Shown here in pieces: positions 8,619-17,388 of a stretch of DNA of 64,000 nucleotides. The notes under the pieces were generated by a model that had not been told where the DNA came from, made no database searches, and saw only the letters and a program-made list of their open reading frames with translations. The stretch comes from a bacterium YEK0313 (GTDB taxonomy: Bacteria > Pseudomonadota > Alphaproteobacteria > Rhizobiales > Phreatobacteraceae). Made by a program: the position numbers and the translations under genes. Location: NCBI GenBank assembly GCA_000751295.2, contig CCMO02000001.1:846001-910000 (forward strand), written 5' to 3'. Numbering within the stretch: the first letter of the stretch is position 1; each line of letters begins with the position of its first letter.

Positions 8619-10112
8619 TCATGGCCAGCGGGCCCTGATCGTCTCGGCGATCAGGGCCAGCCAGTTGCGGACCTGCGTGAAGACCAGGAAATCGTCATAG
8701 GCCCGCTGCTGGGCGCCGCGGCCGAGCGTCTCGCGCTTCCAGGGATCGCGCAGCAGGCCGTCCAGCGTCGCCGCGATCACGCGCGGATCCTCGGGGTCCG
8801 CGACAAGGCATCCGTCGAGATCGGGACGGACCTGCTGCCGCAGGCCCGCGGCCTGCGATCCCATGATGGCCGCATGCTTCCACATGGCTTCCGTCACCGT
8901 CAGCCCGAAGCCTTCCTGCAGCGAGTTCTGCACCACGATGTCGGAGCAGCGCTGCAGGGCATTGACCAGCAGCGCATTGTATTTCTGCGAACTCATCGGC
9001 AGCACGACGATCGCGATGTCGTCCTGCAGGTCCGGCGCCAGGGCGGCATAGGCCCTGCGCAGTTCCTCCAGCACCTCCTTGCCTTCGGGATCGTCCTGGA
9101 TCGATGCCGGATCGGGGCCCGCTAGGACCAGCCGGGCGAGCTCCAGCGTGCGCCGATGCCCGTCGCGCAGGCCGTTCCTGCCGGCAAGATCGCGCTTCAG
9201 CGCCGCGAAACCCTCCATCAACGGCAGGAACCCCTTCAACCGGTCCCAGCGCGAGACCTGGGTCACGATCGGCCGATGGAGCAGGCCGATATCCTCGGGT
9301 TCCGTCGCGGGCGCCCAGGTGCCGGCGCGCTGAAGCCGCTCCGCCGGCTGCGGGAAGGGTGGCGTCGGCATCGGCCCGGGCGCCCGGATCAGCGCGCCGT
9401 TGGCCAGGATCCCGACCAGCTTGTGAACCGACAGATCCCTGTTCTTGTGGCTCAGCGGGTCGATGCCCGGATGAATGATCGATGCCCGCCCGGCGAGGCA
9501 GCTCGGAATATATTCCGGAGCGGTGAAGACCGCGTGGTCGTAGGCCGACGCGCAGGCGTCCAGGAAGGCCCAGGCGGCGCGGGTTTCCGGCGTCTTTCGG
9601 TCGAGGCCGATATGGCAGCGCCAGATCGCGGCGATCTCCTGCGTCCGTCTCAGGATCGCGCCCGCGCCCAGCGGCTGGGGGTCATGGACCACGAGCACGT
9701 CGCCGGGCGCGACGTGATGCGCCGCCGCCGCGGCGGTATCGCGGCTGACCCGGTCGTAGAGCGCGCGCTCGGTTTCACCGAAGCGCGGGTCGCCCTCGCC
9801 ATGGATCAGGTTGTGCAGGCGTTTGGTCAGCCGGAAGAATTCGGGCTCGTCGGCGTCCATCACCAGCCAGTTGGCATCGACGCCGAGCTCGCGCAGCAAA
9901 GCGATGAGTGGCGGCAGCAGTTCGGCGACGCCGCCGCCGCGGCTGGTGCTGTTGATCATCCAGACGCGACGCCCCTGAAGGGCGGGAAGCAGGCTCCGCG
10001 CTTCCTGGCGCAGATCGCGCACCGCCCGGCTGAGATTGGCGACACCTTCGTAGTCGTCCAGCGACACGTTGTGCCTGGCCTCGACCAGATGCACCATGGG
10101 AAGCTCCCGCAT
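8619..10112 (-). CDS. treT: Trehalose synthase (TreT-like GT4 glycosyltransferase)
   Basis: A 497-residue two-domain (GT-B) glycosyltransferase. The N-terminal domain has VWMINSTSRGGGVAELL (about 50-66), characteristic of trehalose glycosyltransferring synthases that join NDP-glucose and glucose. The C-terminal donor domain carries the EX7E motif EGFGLTVTE (E400-E408). Trehalose is an osmotic and desiccation protectant. It is the last gene of a three-gene operon (39-base gap from the FAD/Rieske gene) behind an EcfG-like promoter, which fits a stress role. A second ATG 15 bases downstream (MVHLVEARH) is also possible. Substrate is assigned by family only. Confidence 0.75.
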   Translation of the reverse strand: MRELPMVHLVEARHNVSLDDYEGVANLSRAVRDLRQEARSLLPALQGRRVWMINSTSRGGGVAELLPPLIALLRELGVDANWLVMDADEPEFFRLTKRLHNLIHGEGDPRFGETERALYDRVSRDTAAAAAHHVAPGDVLVVHDPQPLGAGAILRRTQEIAAIWRCHIGLDRKTPETRAAWAFLDACASAYDHAVFTAPEYIPSCLAGRASIIHPGIDPLSHKNRDLSVHKLVGILANGALIRAPGPMPTPPFPQPAERLQRAGTWAPATEPEDIGLLHRPIVTQVSRWDRLKGFLPLMEGFAALKRDLAGRNGLRDGHRRTLELARLVLAGPDPASIQDDPEGKEVLEELRRAYAALAPDLQDDIAIVVLPMSSQKYNALLVNALQRCSDIVVQNSLQEGFGLTVTEAMWKHAAIMGSQAAGLRQQVRPDLDGCLVADPEDPRVIAATLDGLLRDPWKRETLGRGAQQRAYDDFLVFTQVRNWLALIAETIRARWP

Positions 10113-10151
10113 CGTTCCTGCCCGCGCCGGCCGGTGGACGCGCGCGGATCG

Positions 10152-11633
10152 TCAGCCGAAACCCTTCGCCGGCCCGAGCGGCGTGCGTGCCGGCCCGTGG
10201 ATGACGGCACCGTCGGCCGCGAAGATCGAGCCGTGGCAGGGGCAGTCCCAGCTCCGCTCGACATTGTTCCAGGTCACCGTGCAGCCCTTGTGGGTGCACG
10301 CGGCGGACAGCGCATGCAGCGTGCCGTCCGGCTCGCGCCACAGGGCGATCTTCTCCTCGCCCCTGACGATCACGCCTCCCTCGCCCGGACCGATGTCGTC
10401 GGGGCCCGCAACATATGACCCGCTGTCGCCATTGCGGTGGAAGTCGGAGGGCAGCGGCCGCGCGGGATCGTAGAGCTCCGTCCACGGATGACGCTTGCCG
10501 CAGATGCAATCGGCGATCATGAGGCCGGCCGCGGTACCGTTGGTGATGCCCCAGGCATTGAAGCCGGTCGCGATGTGGAAGCCTGCCGCCTTGATCGGAT
10601 CTGGCTCGCCGGCCAGCGGGATCCGGTCGGCGGTGTCGTAGTCCTCGTTGCACCAGTGCCAGAGCGCTTCGCCGACCGGCAGGCGCGCCCGCGCCCATCG
10701 CTCGAGCGCCGTGAACCGCGCGGCGACATTGCCGTCGAGGCCCGTGCCGAAATGCGGGCCGAGCACGACGAGGACCGGACCCGAAGCGTCGCGCCCGGTG
10801 CGCAGCGAATGGGAAGGCTCCTCGACGCTGATGAACATGCCGTCCACCGCGCCGGGATCGTCGATGCGGAAGGCCATGACCACATGGCTGCGGGGCTGCG
10901 TGCGGTTCGCCATGCCGACCGGCGTCTGGATCGTCATGTTGGTGGCGACGACGACATGGTCGGCCTCGACCGCTCCGCGCGCCGTGACGGCGCGCCAGCG
11001 CGCGCCCTCGTCGACGGCGAGCACCCGGCTGTCCTCTTGGATCCGGCCGCCGCGCGCGACGACGGCTCGCGCCAGGCCTTCGAGATAGCGGACCGGATTG
11101 AACTGCGCCTGATCGGGGAAACGCAAGGCGCCGGCTGTCGCGAAAGGCAGCGGCGCGCGCGCCACCACCTCGGCCGCGAGGCCGAGGCTGCGCGCCGCTG
11201 CCGCTTCCGCATCGAGATCGCCGCGGCGGCCGGGGTCCTCGGTGTAGACATAAGCCGCCTTGCGCTCGACATCGCATGCGATGCCATGCTCGGCGATCCA
11301 TTGGTCGATCTGCGCCGCGCCGCACATGTTCGCCTCGGCATAGGCGCCCGCCCGCTCGGTGCCGACGCCGGCGATCAGGTCGCGATAGATGAGGCGGTGC
11401 TGGGTGGTGATCTTGGCGGTGGACCGGCCGGTGACCTGGCGCCCGGCGCGCAGCCCTTCCAGCACCGTGACCGCACGGCCCTGCTCCACCAGCCGGAGGG
11501 CGGCGGTCAGGCCGACGATGCCGGCGCCGACGACCACTGTCTCGGTGCGGTGGTCGCCGTCCAGCGGCGGGAAGGGCGCGGGCGCGGCGCCGGCGGCCCA
11601 TACACTGCCCGTCTGGCCCGCCGGTTTCGCCAT
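10152..11633 (-). CDS. FAD-dependent oxidoreductase with C-terminal Rieske domain
   Basis: A 493-residue fusion. The N-terminal DAO-type flavoprotein has the Rossmann signature VVVGAGIVGLTAALRL (about 35-50). The C-terminal Rieske [2Fe-2S] domain has ligands C446-T-H448 and C464-P-C-H467 plus C451/C466, which could form the structural disulfide of bc1/b6f-type Rieske centres. Such fusions are annotated as glycine/D-amino-acid oxidase-like proteins; substrate unknown. Its ATG overlaps the stop of the upstream PEBP gene by one base (TGATG), indicating translational coupling. Confidence 0.85.
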   Translation of the reverse strand: MAKPAGQTGSVWAAGAAPAPFPPLDGDHRTETVVVGAGIVGLTAALRLVEQGRAVTVLEGLRAGRQVTGRSTAKITTQHRLIYRDLIAGVGTERAGAYAEANMCGAAQIDQWIAEHGIACDVERKAAYVYTEDPGRRGDLDAEAAAARSLGLAAEVVARAPLPFATAGALRFPDQAQFNPVRYLEGLARAVVARGGRIQEDSRVLAVDEGARWRAVTARGAVEADHVVVATNMTIQTPVGMANRTQPRSHVVMAFRIDDPGAVDGMFISVEEPSHSLRTGRDASGPVLVVLGPHFGTGLDGNVAARFTALERWARARLPVGEALWHWCNEDYDTADRIPLAGEPDPIKAAGFHIATGFNAWGITNGTAAGLMIADCICGKRHPWTELYDPARPLPSDFHRNGDSGSYVAGPDDIGPGEGGVIVRGEEKIALWREPDGTLHALSAACTHKGCTVTWNNVERSWDCPCHGSIFAADGAVIHGPARTPLGPAKGFG

Positions 11634-12100
11634 CAGCGGGCCTCGTAGGTGCCGACGAGCTCGGTGGAGGCGATCACATGCGGGCGCGCCCGATCGATGA
11701 CGTCGGCAATGGGCGTCTTCGGTCCGCAATGCAACGTCTCGACATCGAGCGCCGAGAGCCGGAAATGGTAGTGGTGCACGCCATGCCCCCGCGGCGGCTG
11801 GGGACCGTCATAGCGGGCATTGCCGAAATCGTTGACGCCCCGGCCGAGGCTTTCGGTCTTGGCGCCGGACGTGGTGCCCTCCGGCAACTGGTTGCGCTCG
11901 CTGGCGATATCGTAGATCGCCCAATGGCGGAACAGGCCGTTCGGCGCGTCCGGATCCTCGACAACCAGGAGGAAGCTGCGGGTGCCCGCGGGCGGATCGC
12001 GCCATCGCAGCGGCGGCGACAGGTTGCGCCCGTCGCGGGCGTGAGTGTCCGGAATGGGCTGACCGTCGGCGAAGGCGGGACTTTCGAGCGCGAAAGCCAT
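11633..12100 (-). CDS. YbhB/YbcL family (PEBP) protein
   Basis: A 155-residue phosphatidylethanolamine-binding-protein-like (Raf kinase inhibitor-like) protein. Visible hallmarks are the N-terminal FALESPAFADG, NLSPPLRW, the ligand-pocket loop VVEDPDAPNGLFRHW (about 46-60), and YDGPQPPRGHGVHHYHF (about 97-113). Bacterial members have no settled role; some accompany stress or osmolyte genes. First gene of the operon with the FAD/Rieske and TreT-like genes, with an EcfG-like promoter about 100 bases upstream. Confidence 0.88.
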   Translation of the reverse strand: MAFALESPAFADGQPIPDTHARDGRNLSPPLRWRDPPAGTRSFLLVVEDPDAPNGLFRHWAIYDIASERNQLPEGTTSGAKTESLGRGVNDFGNARYDGPQPPRGHGVHHYHFRLSALDVETLHCGPKTPIADVIDRARPHVIASTELVGTYEAR

Positions 12101-12195
12101 GGCGGAACTCCCTGCTTAGCGGTGGCTCGACCGGGGTTCTTGCACCCGCACGGATCAGTTCCACGCAGGCGAGCTGGGCCTCTCGATGTCCAGGG

Positions 12196-12221
12196 AACGC
12201 GGGGTGCCGATGGCGGGTTCC
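12196..12221 (-). promoter_or_regulatory. EcfG-type general stress promoter, nearly symmetrical
   Basis: Read on the minus strand: GGAAC (12221-12217), 17 bases, CGTT (12199-12196), matching the alphaproteobacterial EcfG consensus GGAAC-N16/17-CGTT. Transcription would enter the PEBP-FAD/Rieske-TreT operon with a leader of about 85 bases. On the plus strand the same bases read GGAAC-N17-GGTT, so the element could also fire towards the DUF305 gene at 12276. Confidence 0.55.
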
Positions 12222-12275
12222 AGCCTTACGCAGGTCCAAGGCCTCGATGCCTCCAGCCAGGAACGGGAGCAGCCC

Positions 12276-12824
12276 ATGGCAGACCACGACCACCCTGTGG
12301 CGCAGCACGACCATTCACCTCATCGGTCGCACGATGGCCGGGCCCGCCACGACGCGGCCGGATGGAACTACGGCATGCTCGCCGTCAATGTGCTGCTCGG
12401 CCTGGCGATCATGTATTTCGGCATGTTCACGATGATCGACGGCTGGCACGATTTCCGCCAGAACATCAACATGGCCTATATGGCGCTGACCATGGCCGCC
12501 CCGATGGGCATCATCATGCTGGCGACCATGAGCGGGATGTATCCGCACCGCGGCCTCAACGCGGCGCTCTATCTCGGCTTCGTCCTTCTGTGCGTCGCCT
12601 CGCTGGCCGCCACCCGTGCCCAGACGCTGGTCGGCGACCGGCAGTTCATCGCGTCGATGATCCCGCACCATTCCGGCGCGATCCTCATGTGCCGGCAGAA
12701 CCGCCTGACCGACGCGGAGCTCGTCCGTCTCTGCGACGAGATCGTCAGGTCGCAGCAGCAGGAAATCGAGCAGATGAACCGGATCCGGTCGCGGCTGGAC
12801 GGCCAGGCCGCCGCGCAGCGGTGA
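12276..12824 (+). CDS. DUF305 membrane protein with His-rich N-terminus
   Basis: A 182-residue protein. The N-terminal about 30 residues are rich in His and Asp (MADHDHPVAQHDHSPHRSH), suggesting metal binding. Three membrane segments follow (about 36-58, 70-89, 99-118), then a DUF305 segment containing the conserved MIPHHSGAILM motif and a helical EIVRSQQQEIEQM tail. DUF305 proteins are often linked to copper or other metals; function here is not shown. The ATG at 12276 with GGGAG upstream is preferred to earlier in-frame ATGs, since the His-rich start is typical. Confidence 0.8.
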   Translation: MADHDHPVAQHDHSPHRSHDGRARHDAAGWNYGMLAVNVLLGLAIMYFGMFTMIDGWHDFRQNINMAYMALTMAAPMGIIMLATMSGMYPHRGLNAALYLGFVLLCVASLAATRAQTLVGDRQFIASMIPHHSGAILMCRQNRLTDAELVRLCDEIVRSQQQEIEQMNRIRSRLDGQAAAQR

Positions 12825-12844
12825 CGGTCTCCCTCGAACGGGAC

Positions 12845-12872
12845 GCCTGGCCGATAGGCGTGCCGACCAGGC
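12845..12872. terminator. Hairpin between convergent DUF305 and AT2 genes
   Basis: GCCTGG (12845-12850) pairs with CCAGGC (12867-12872), with extra pairing inside. It sits between two convergent genes. No clear T-run, so intrinsic termination is uncertain. Confidence 0.35.
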
Positions 12873-12879
12873 AGCCTCC

Positions 12880-15800
12880 TCACCACTGGTAGCGGAGCGT
12901 GCCGCGGCCGGCATAGGAACTGCCACGGCCTGAGAAGCTGCCCTCGAAGGTGGCGGCGGCCGACCAGCCGTTCGTCCATTTGAGCTCGGCGCCGGCCGAG
13001 GTCAGCAGGGCATTCGGCGCCTCGCGTGCGCCCTGCACGACGAAGCCGGAGGCCGGCAGGCTCGTGAACGAGGCGCTGACGATGGCGCTCGGGTTGACAT
13101 TGTGGGCCCAGGCGAGCCGCCCGCGCAGGGTAAGCTCGGCCTCGCCGATCCGGATCGCCGTGTCCGCCCGGAGGCCAAGCTCGGTGCGCCAGGCGGTCGC
13201 CGAGCGGCCGGCATAGCCGAGCGCGAAGAGGCCGGAGCCCGAGGTCACCTGCTCGCGATAACCAGGCACCGAGAGGCTGACGACCTCGCCGGCGGCATAG
13301 GGCGTCAGGCCCGCAAAGCCGGCGGCGAAGCGGTAGCCGGTCTCGATACGGCCCGAGACGGCGTTGGCGGTGAAGCGGCCGGTCAGGCGGTCGCCCATGA
13401 AGCGCCGCTCGGTGGTGACGTCCTGCCAGCCATAGGCGAGCGCCGCCGCAACATAGGCCGCGCCGATCTGGTGGCGGCCGTAGAGGCCGATCTGGAACAC
13501 GTCGGAGGAGCCGCCGCCGAGCCCCTGGCCGAGGCGGTAGCTGGTGCCGGCCGCGCCCAGCGCGAAGCCGATGACGGTGTCCGTCGACACCCGATAGTCG
13601 GCACCGAAGGCGCTGCCGTAGATGCTGGTCGAGGTGCCGTGCGAGCCGATCGCAGTATTGCCGCCGAGCGCCTGGACGCCACCGTAACCGGAGGCCCAGG
13701 CACTCCAGCGCGCCGGCTCGGCGACGATCACGCTGCGCGGGCCGCGCGCGAGATCGGCCATCTCGGTGACGCTCGCGTTGCGGCCATTGGAATAGGGATC
13801 GGTCATCAGGCCGAGGAAGCGGCTCATCACGCCGATGGTCGCGGCTTGAATGCCGGTCGCGGCCTCGCCGGAAGCACCCGACAGGCCTGTCGGCGTCAGC
13901 GCACCGAAAACGAGCGGAATGCCACCGGCCGTGTTGAACGAATTCACCAAGGCGCGGGCGACATGGGCCTGATTGACGGTCAGGCCCGTGCCGAAGCGCG
14001 GCGGCACCGGTCCACCCGGGTCCGGGCCGCCAGGGTTCGGACCGCCGGGGTTGGGGCCGCCCGGATTGGGACCGCCCGGATCGGGCCCTCCCGGCACGTA
14101 GTTCAGCGTCAGGTCGAGATGGACTCTGGTCGCGTCCTGCTTCAGCGCGACGGAGAAGTTGGCCGGCAGGTTGGTGTTGACGGGACCTGCGAAGGCGCCG
14201 CTGATACTGCCCGCCGTGAGGATCGTATAACGCTTGGTGACATAGGCACCCGGCGCATAAGAGGCCGCCACCGTGGCGCCGCCGAGGGTGGCAGTGCCGG
14301 AGACATTGACACGATCAGAACCGAGCGGCGAGACCTCGATCGCATAGGTGGAGCCGGCCGCAAAGGTGAGATTGCCCTGGACGGTGAGCGTGCCGATGGA
14401 ATTGCCGGGCGCCAGCGTGCCGCCGGCATTGACGATGGTTTCGCCGACCGTGCCGGTGCCGCCGAGCGTGCCGCTGGCATTGACCGTCACCAGGGGCGAG
14501 GCGACGACCGAGCCGTTGACGCTCAGCGTGCCGCCGTCGACCGTGGTGTTGCCGGTATAGCTGTTGGTGCCGGAGAAGATCTGGTGGCCGGCGCCGGTCT
14601 TCACGACCGAAACCCGGCCGCCATCGGAGGAATCGAAGATCGTTCCGGCAAAATCGGCCGTGCCGCTGGGCATGGCCAGGGTGAGCGTGCGGTCGTCCGG
14701 GCCCAAGGCCACGACCCGCCCGGTCGCCGCACCCGCCAGCGAGCGCAGCGTCACCGCCGCGGCATAGGCCGTGTCCAGCGTGCCATCGACGATATGGTCC
14801 GAGTTCGGTGACAGCGAGCCCGCAATCATGCCGCTCAGGCCGGCGCCCGCGGTGATATGGGTCGCGGAGGCGTAGCTGTTCTGCGTGGCGAAAACGACCC
14901 ACCCCGACAGCGAAGTCGCGGTGCCGGCAATGGTCAGCGTGCCCGGGCCGTCGCCGTCGGATATGGCTCCATTGACCGCGATACCGGTCGCTCCCGCATC
15001 GAGCGTGCCGCCCCACCGGTTGATCGTCAGTTCGTTGTTTAGAATAAGACCGCTGCTGGCGCGCAAGGTGCCGCCATCGAGCGTGACCGCGCCACTGCCG
15101 AGCGCATTGCTGCCTCCGGCCGCCAGCACGCCTTCCCGGATCGTCGTCCCGCCGGAATGGGTGGCGGTTGCCGACAGGACGACCGTCGCCGTGCCGGTCT
15201 TGATCAGGCTGCCGGCGCCAGTGATCACCACACCGATCGTCGCGTCGTTGTCCGACTGGTCGAGTGTGAGTGATGCGCCGCCCGCAATGTCGATGGCGCC
15301 CTCGAGCTTGCCCGCCGGCCCCATGGTCAGGCGGCTCGCGCCGCTCATCAGGGCGAGCGAAGCGGCCCGCGTCGTCCCGTCAGCCCCAAGGCCACCGGAA
15401 ATGCTGCCGCCATTGGTGATCGTCAGGCCGCTGCCCGCTATGCCGGCGCCGCCGGCGCCGTGGACCAGGCCGCTGCCGGCACCGCCATCGCCCCCGATGA
15501 TCTCGGCACCTGCGACATTGGTGATGGCGGCATCGCTCGCGCGCACGCCCGTTCCACCCGCGCCGCCGGAACCATCGAAGCCGTTACCGCCACGCCCGCC
15601 CTGCAGCCTGCCCGTATTGGTCACCGTGCCGCCATTCTGCAGCACGGCCGCATCGCCGCCGCGCGCGCCATCACCTTGGCCTTCGCTCCACCCGCCCGAT
15701 CCACCGGCGATCTCGCCCGCATTGACGAGGCGGCCGGAGGCCCGGAACAGGACGCCGACCCCGGCCTCGCCACCATGGCGTGTCCCGGTTCCGCCACTGC

Positions 15801-16945
15801 CGCCGGAAATCCGGCCCATGGCATTGTTGGTAATCTCGCCGCCGCCCGCCTCGACGCCGCTGCCGCCCGCGCCACCATCGATCCGGCTGCCGACGGTGAA
15901 CTGCGAGCCGCCAAGGCCGCCTTCGATCCGCCCGTCATTGACGAGTGAGCTGGGCCACCCATCTCGCAGGATCACGCCTGCGCCGCCGCGACCAGGGCGG
16001 CTGTCCCGTAGCGCGCCCGCAGCGCCGCCAAGGATACGCCCCGCGCCTTCGTTGGTGATGGTGGCGCCCCATGCCTCGATGCCCGCGCCGCCGGCGCCGG
16101 ATGCAGGTCCCGAGCCGGCGCCCGCCAGCTGTTCGCCGCCCCTGCCGCCCTCGATCGAGCCGCGATTGGTGATCGTCCCCCGGTTGGTCAGCACCCCAGC
16201 GCCGCCAACGCCTGCATCGCCGCCGGTCCGCACCGCGCCCCCGGCGCCGCCGACGATCATCCCGTCTTCATTGATCAGGCTGCCGCCGCCGTAGAGAAAG
16301 AGACCCGCGCCGCCGCCGGTGCCGCCCGAGCCTATTCTCATGGCACCTCCCGCCCCGCCCGTCACCTCGCCGCGGGTCACGGTCACGCCGCCGCCGTCGA
16401 GCACAAAAAAAAAGGCCGGTGCCGCCGCCGCCGGATCCCTCGCCTCGCCCGACGGTCGAGCCGGCCGGGTCGCCGATGCCGCCAGCACCGCCGATAATGA
16501 TTCGACCGCCGGTATCCAGCGTCCCACCGCCTTCGAAGACCAGGCCCGTGCCACCACCGCCGGCGCCGCGGCTCATGCTCGGGCCAGTGCCGCCGGCGCG
16601 GCCCGCAAAATCGCCGGACAGAGTGCCGCCGGACATGGTACCGCCCGCGGCGCCGCCGCAGCCATCGGGAGTGCCACTGGATCCACTGGTGCAACCGGGC
16701 GCCGTGAAGCTGCGGCCACCATCGCCGCCTGCCCCCTCCGCTCCGGGGCTCCCATCAATGGCGCCGCCGCCGCCGCGCCCATAACCTCCACCGCCACCAC
16801 CGCCATAACCACCATTCCAGCCGTCGGAACCGTTGCCGCCACCGCTGCGGATGGCCTGCGCATCGGCCGGGCCTGCCACCGCCAGCACAGCGCAGGCCAG
16901 CCCGAGCGCTGCCAGCGAGACACGCGATGTTGGATATGTTGGCAT
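12880..16945 (-). CDS. Autotransporter AT2, frame broken at a T9 tract (candidate phase-variable)
   Basis: Sister of AT1. The gene starts at 16945 (signal peptide ending GPADAQ, then a Gly-rich passenger) and is open to 16268. The barrel-bearing frame runs to 12880. The two frames join exactly at nine T (minus strand, 16405-16413, codon about 178). As sequenced, translation stops after 225 residues. With eight T (or five or eleven) the product would read ...GTGLFFVLDGGG... and run to about 1354 residues, matching AT1 (GTALLVLDGG) at this point. Downstream are PATR motifs (near 570 and 800), a GGPxP linker of six copies, and a barrel (last about 275 residues) almost identical to AT1. Alternatives are a sequencing error, a decaying pseudogene, or rescue by transcriptional slippage. 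Confidence 0.85.
14010..14095 (-). repeat. 15-bp tandem repeat encoding GGPxP linker in AT2
   Basis: About six copies of the same 15-base unit seen in AT1, encoding GGPDP/GGPNP before a VPPRF end. One copy fewer than AT1. Confidence 0.8.
16405..16413 (-). repeat. Homopolymer T9 at the AT2 frame break
   Basis: Nine A on the plus strand (nine T in the gene). It lies precisely where the signal-peptide frame and the barrel frame meet. The corresponding site in AT1 has no homopolymer. A run this long is out of place in such GC-rich coding sequence. Confidence 0.85.
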
Positions 16946-17040
16946 GCCCTTCGCTCCGGCGTCCCTCGACGGATCGCGCGCCGGATGCAGATGCTGCGGG
17001 CCGCAACCGCCGGAAGCGTAGCGGCGCGCGACGTCCGCAA

Positions 17041-17062
17041 AAATACGGCACCTGTCGTATTT
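17041..17062. promoter_or_regulatory. 22-bp palindrome upstream of AT2
   Basis: Identical in all 22 bases to the element upstream of AT1 (AAATACG-N8-CGTATTT) and placed 96 bases from the AT2 ATG. The leader between palindrome and start is also strongly conserved between the two genes. A divergent small gene starts at 17105. Confidence 0.55.
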
Positions 17063-17104
17063 CGGTGCGTCGCAGAGTCGCCGAAGGCATGCGAGACAGG
17101 CCTC

Positions 17105-17344
17105 ATGCCGCTGCCCTTCGCCGTCGGATCCATGGTTCGCCTGATCGCCATTCCACCCGGCCTGGCCGATGACGACGACCTGCCGACGCAGAGCCTGTTT
17201 GTCGCCTGCCTCGGCCGCGCCTTTCCCGTCGCGGCGATCGTCGGCCACTTGATTGAGCTCGAGGTCGGCGCGGCGCTCGGCGAGAGGGCGGCAATGCATT
17301 CGATCTATGTCGAGCCGGAATTCCTCGCTCCGGCCGAGCCATGA
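17105..17344 (+). CDS. Small hypothetical protein
   Basis: A 79-residue acidic protein with segment VRLIAIPPGLADDDDLPTQ followed by GRAFPVAAIV and HSIYVEPEFL. It has no signal peptide or membrane helix. This resembles short conserved alphaproteobacterial hypotheticals of unknown function; I do not recognise a domain. The start could also be the ATG at 17132. It is divergent from AT2, so the 22-bp palindrome could affect both. Confidence 0.5.
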   Translation: MPLPFAVGSMVRLIAIPPGLADDDDLPTQSLFVACLGRAFPVAAIVGHLIELEVGAALGERAAMHSIYVEPEFLAPAEP

Positions 17345-17388
17345 CGCCTTAGCCGGCGCGGCGCATGGGCGATGCCCCGCCGCCCGCG

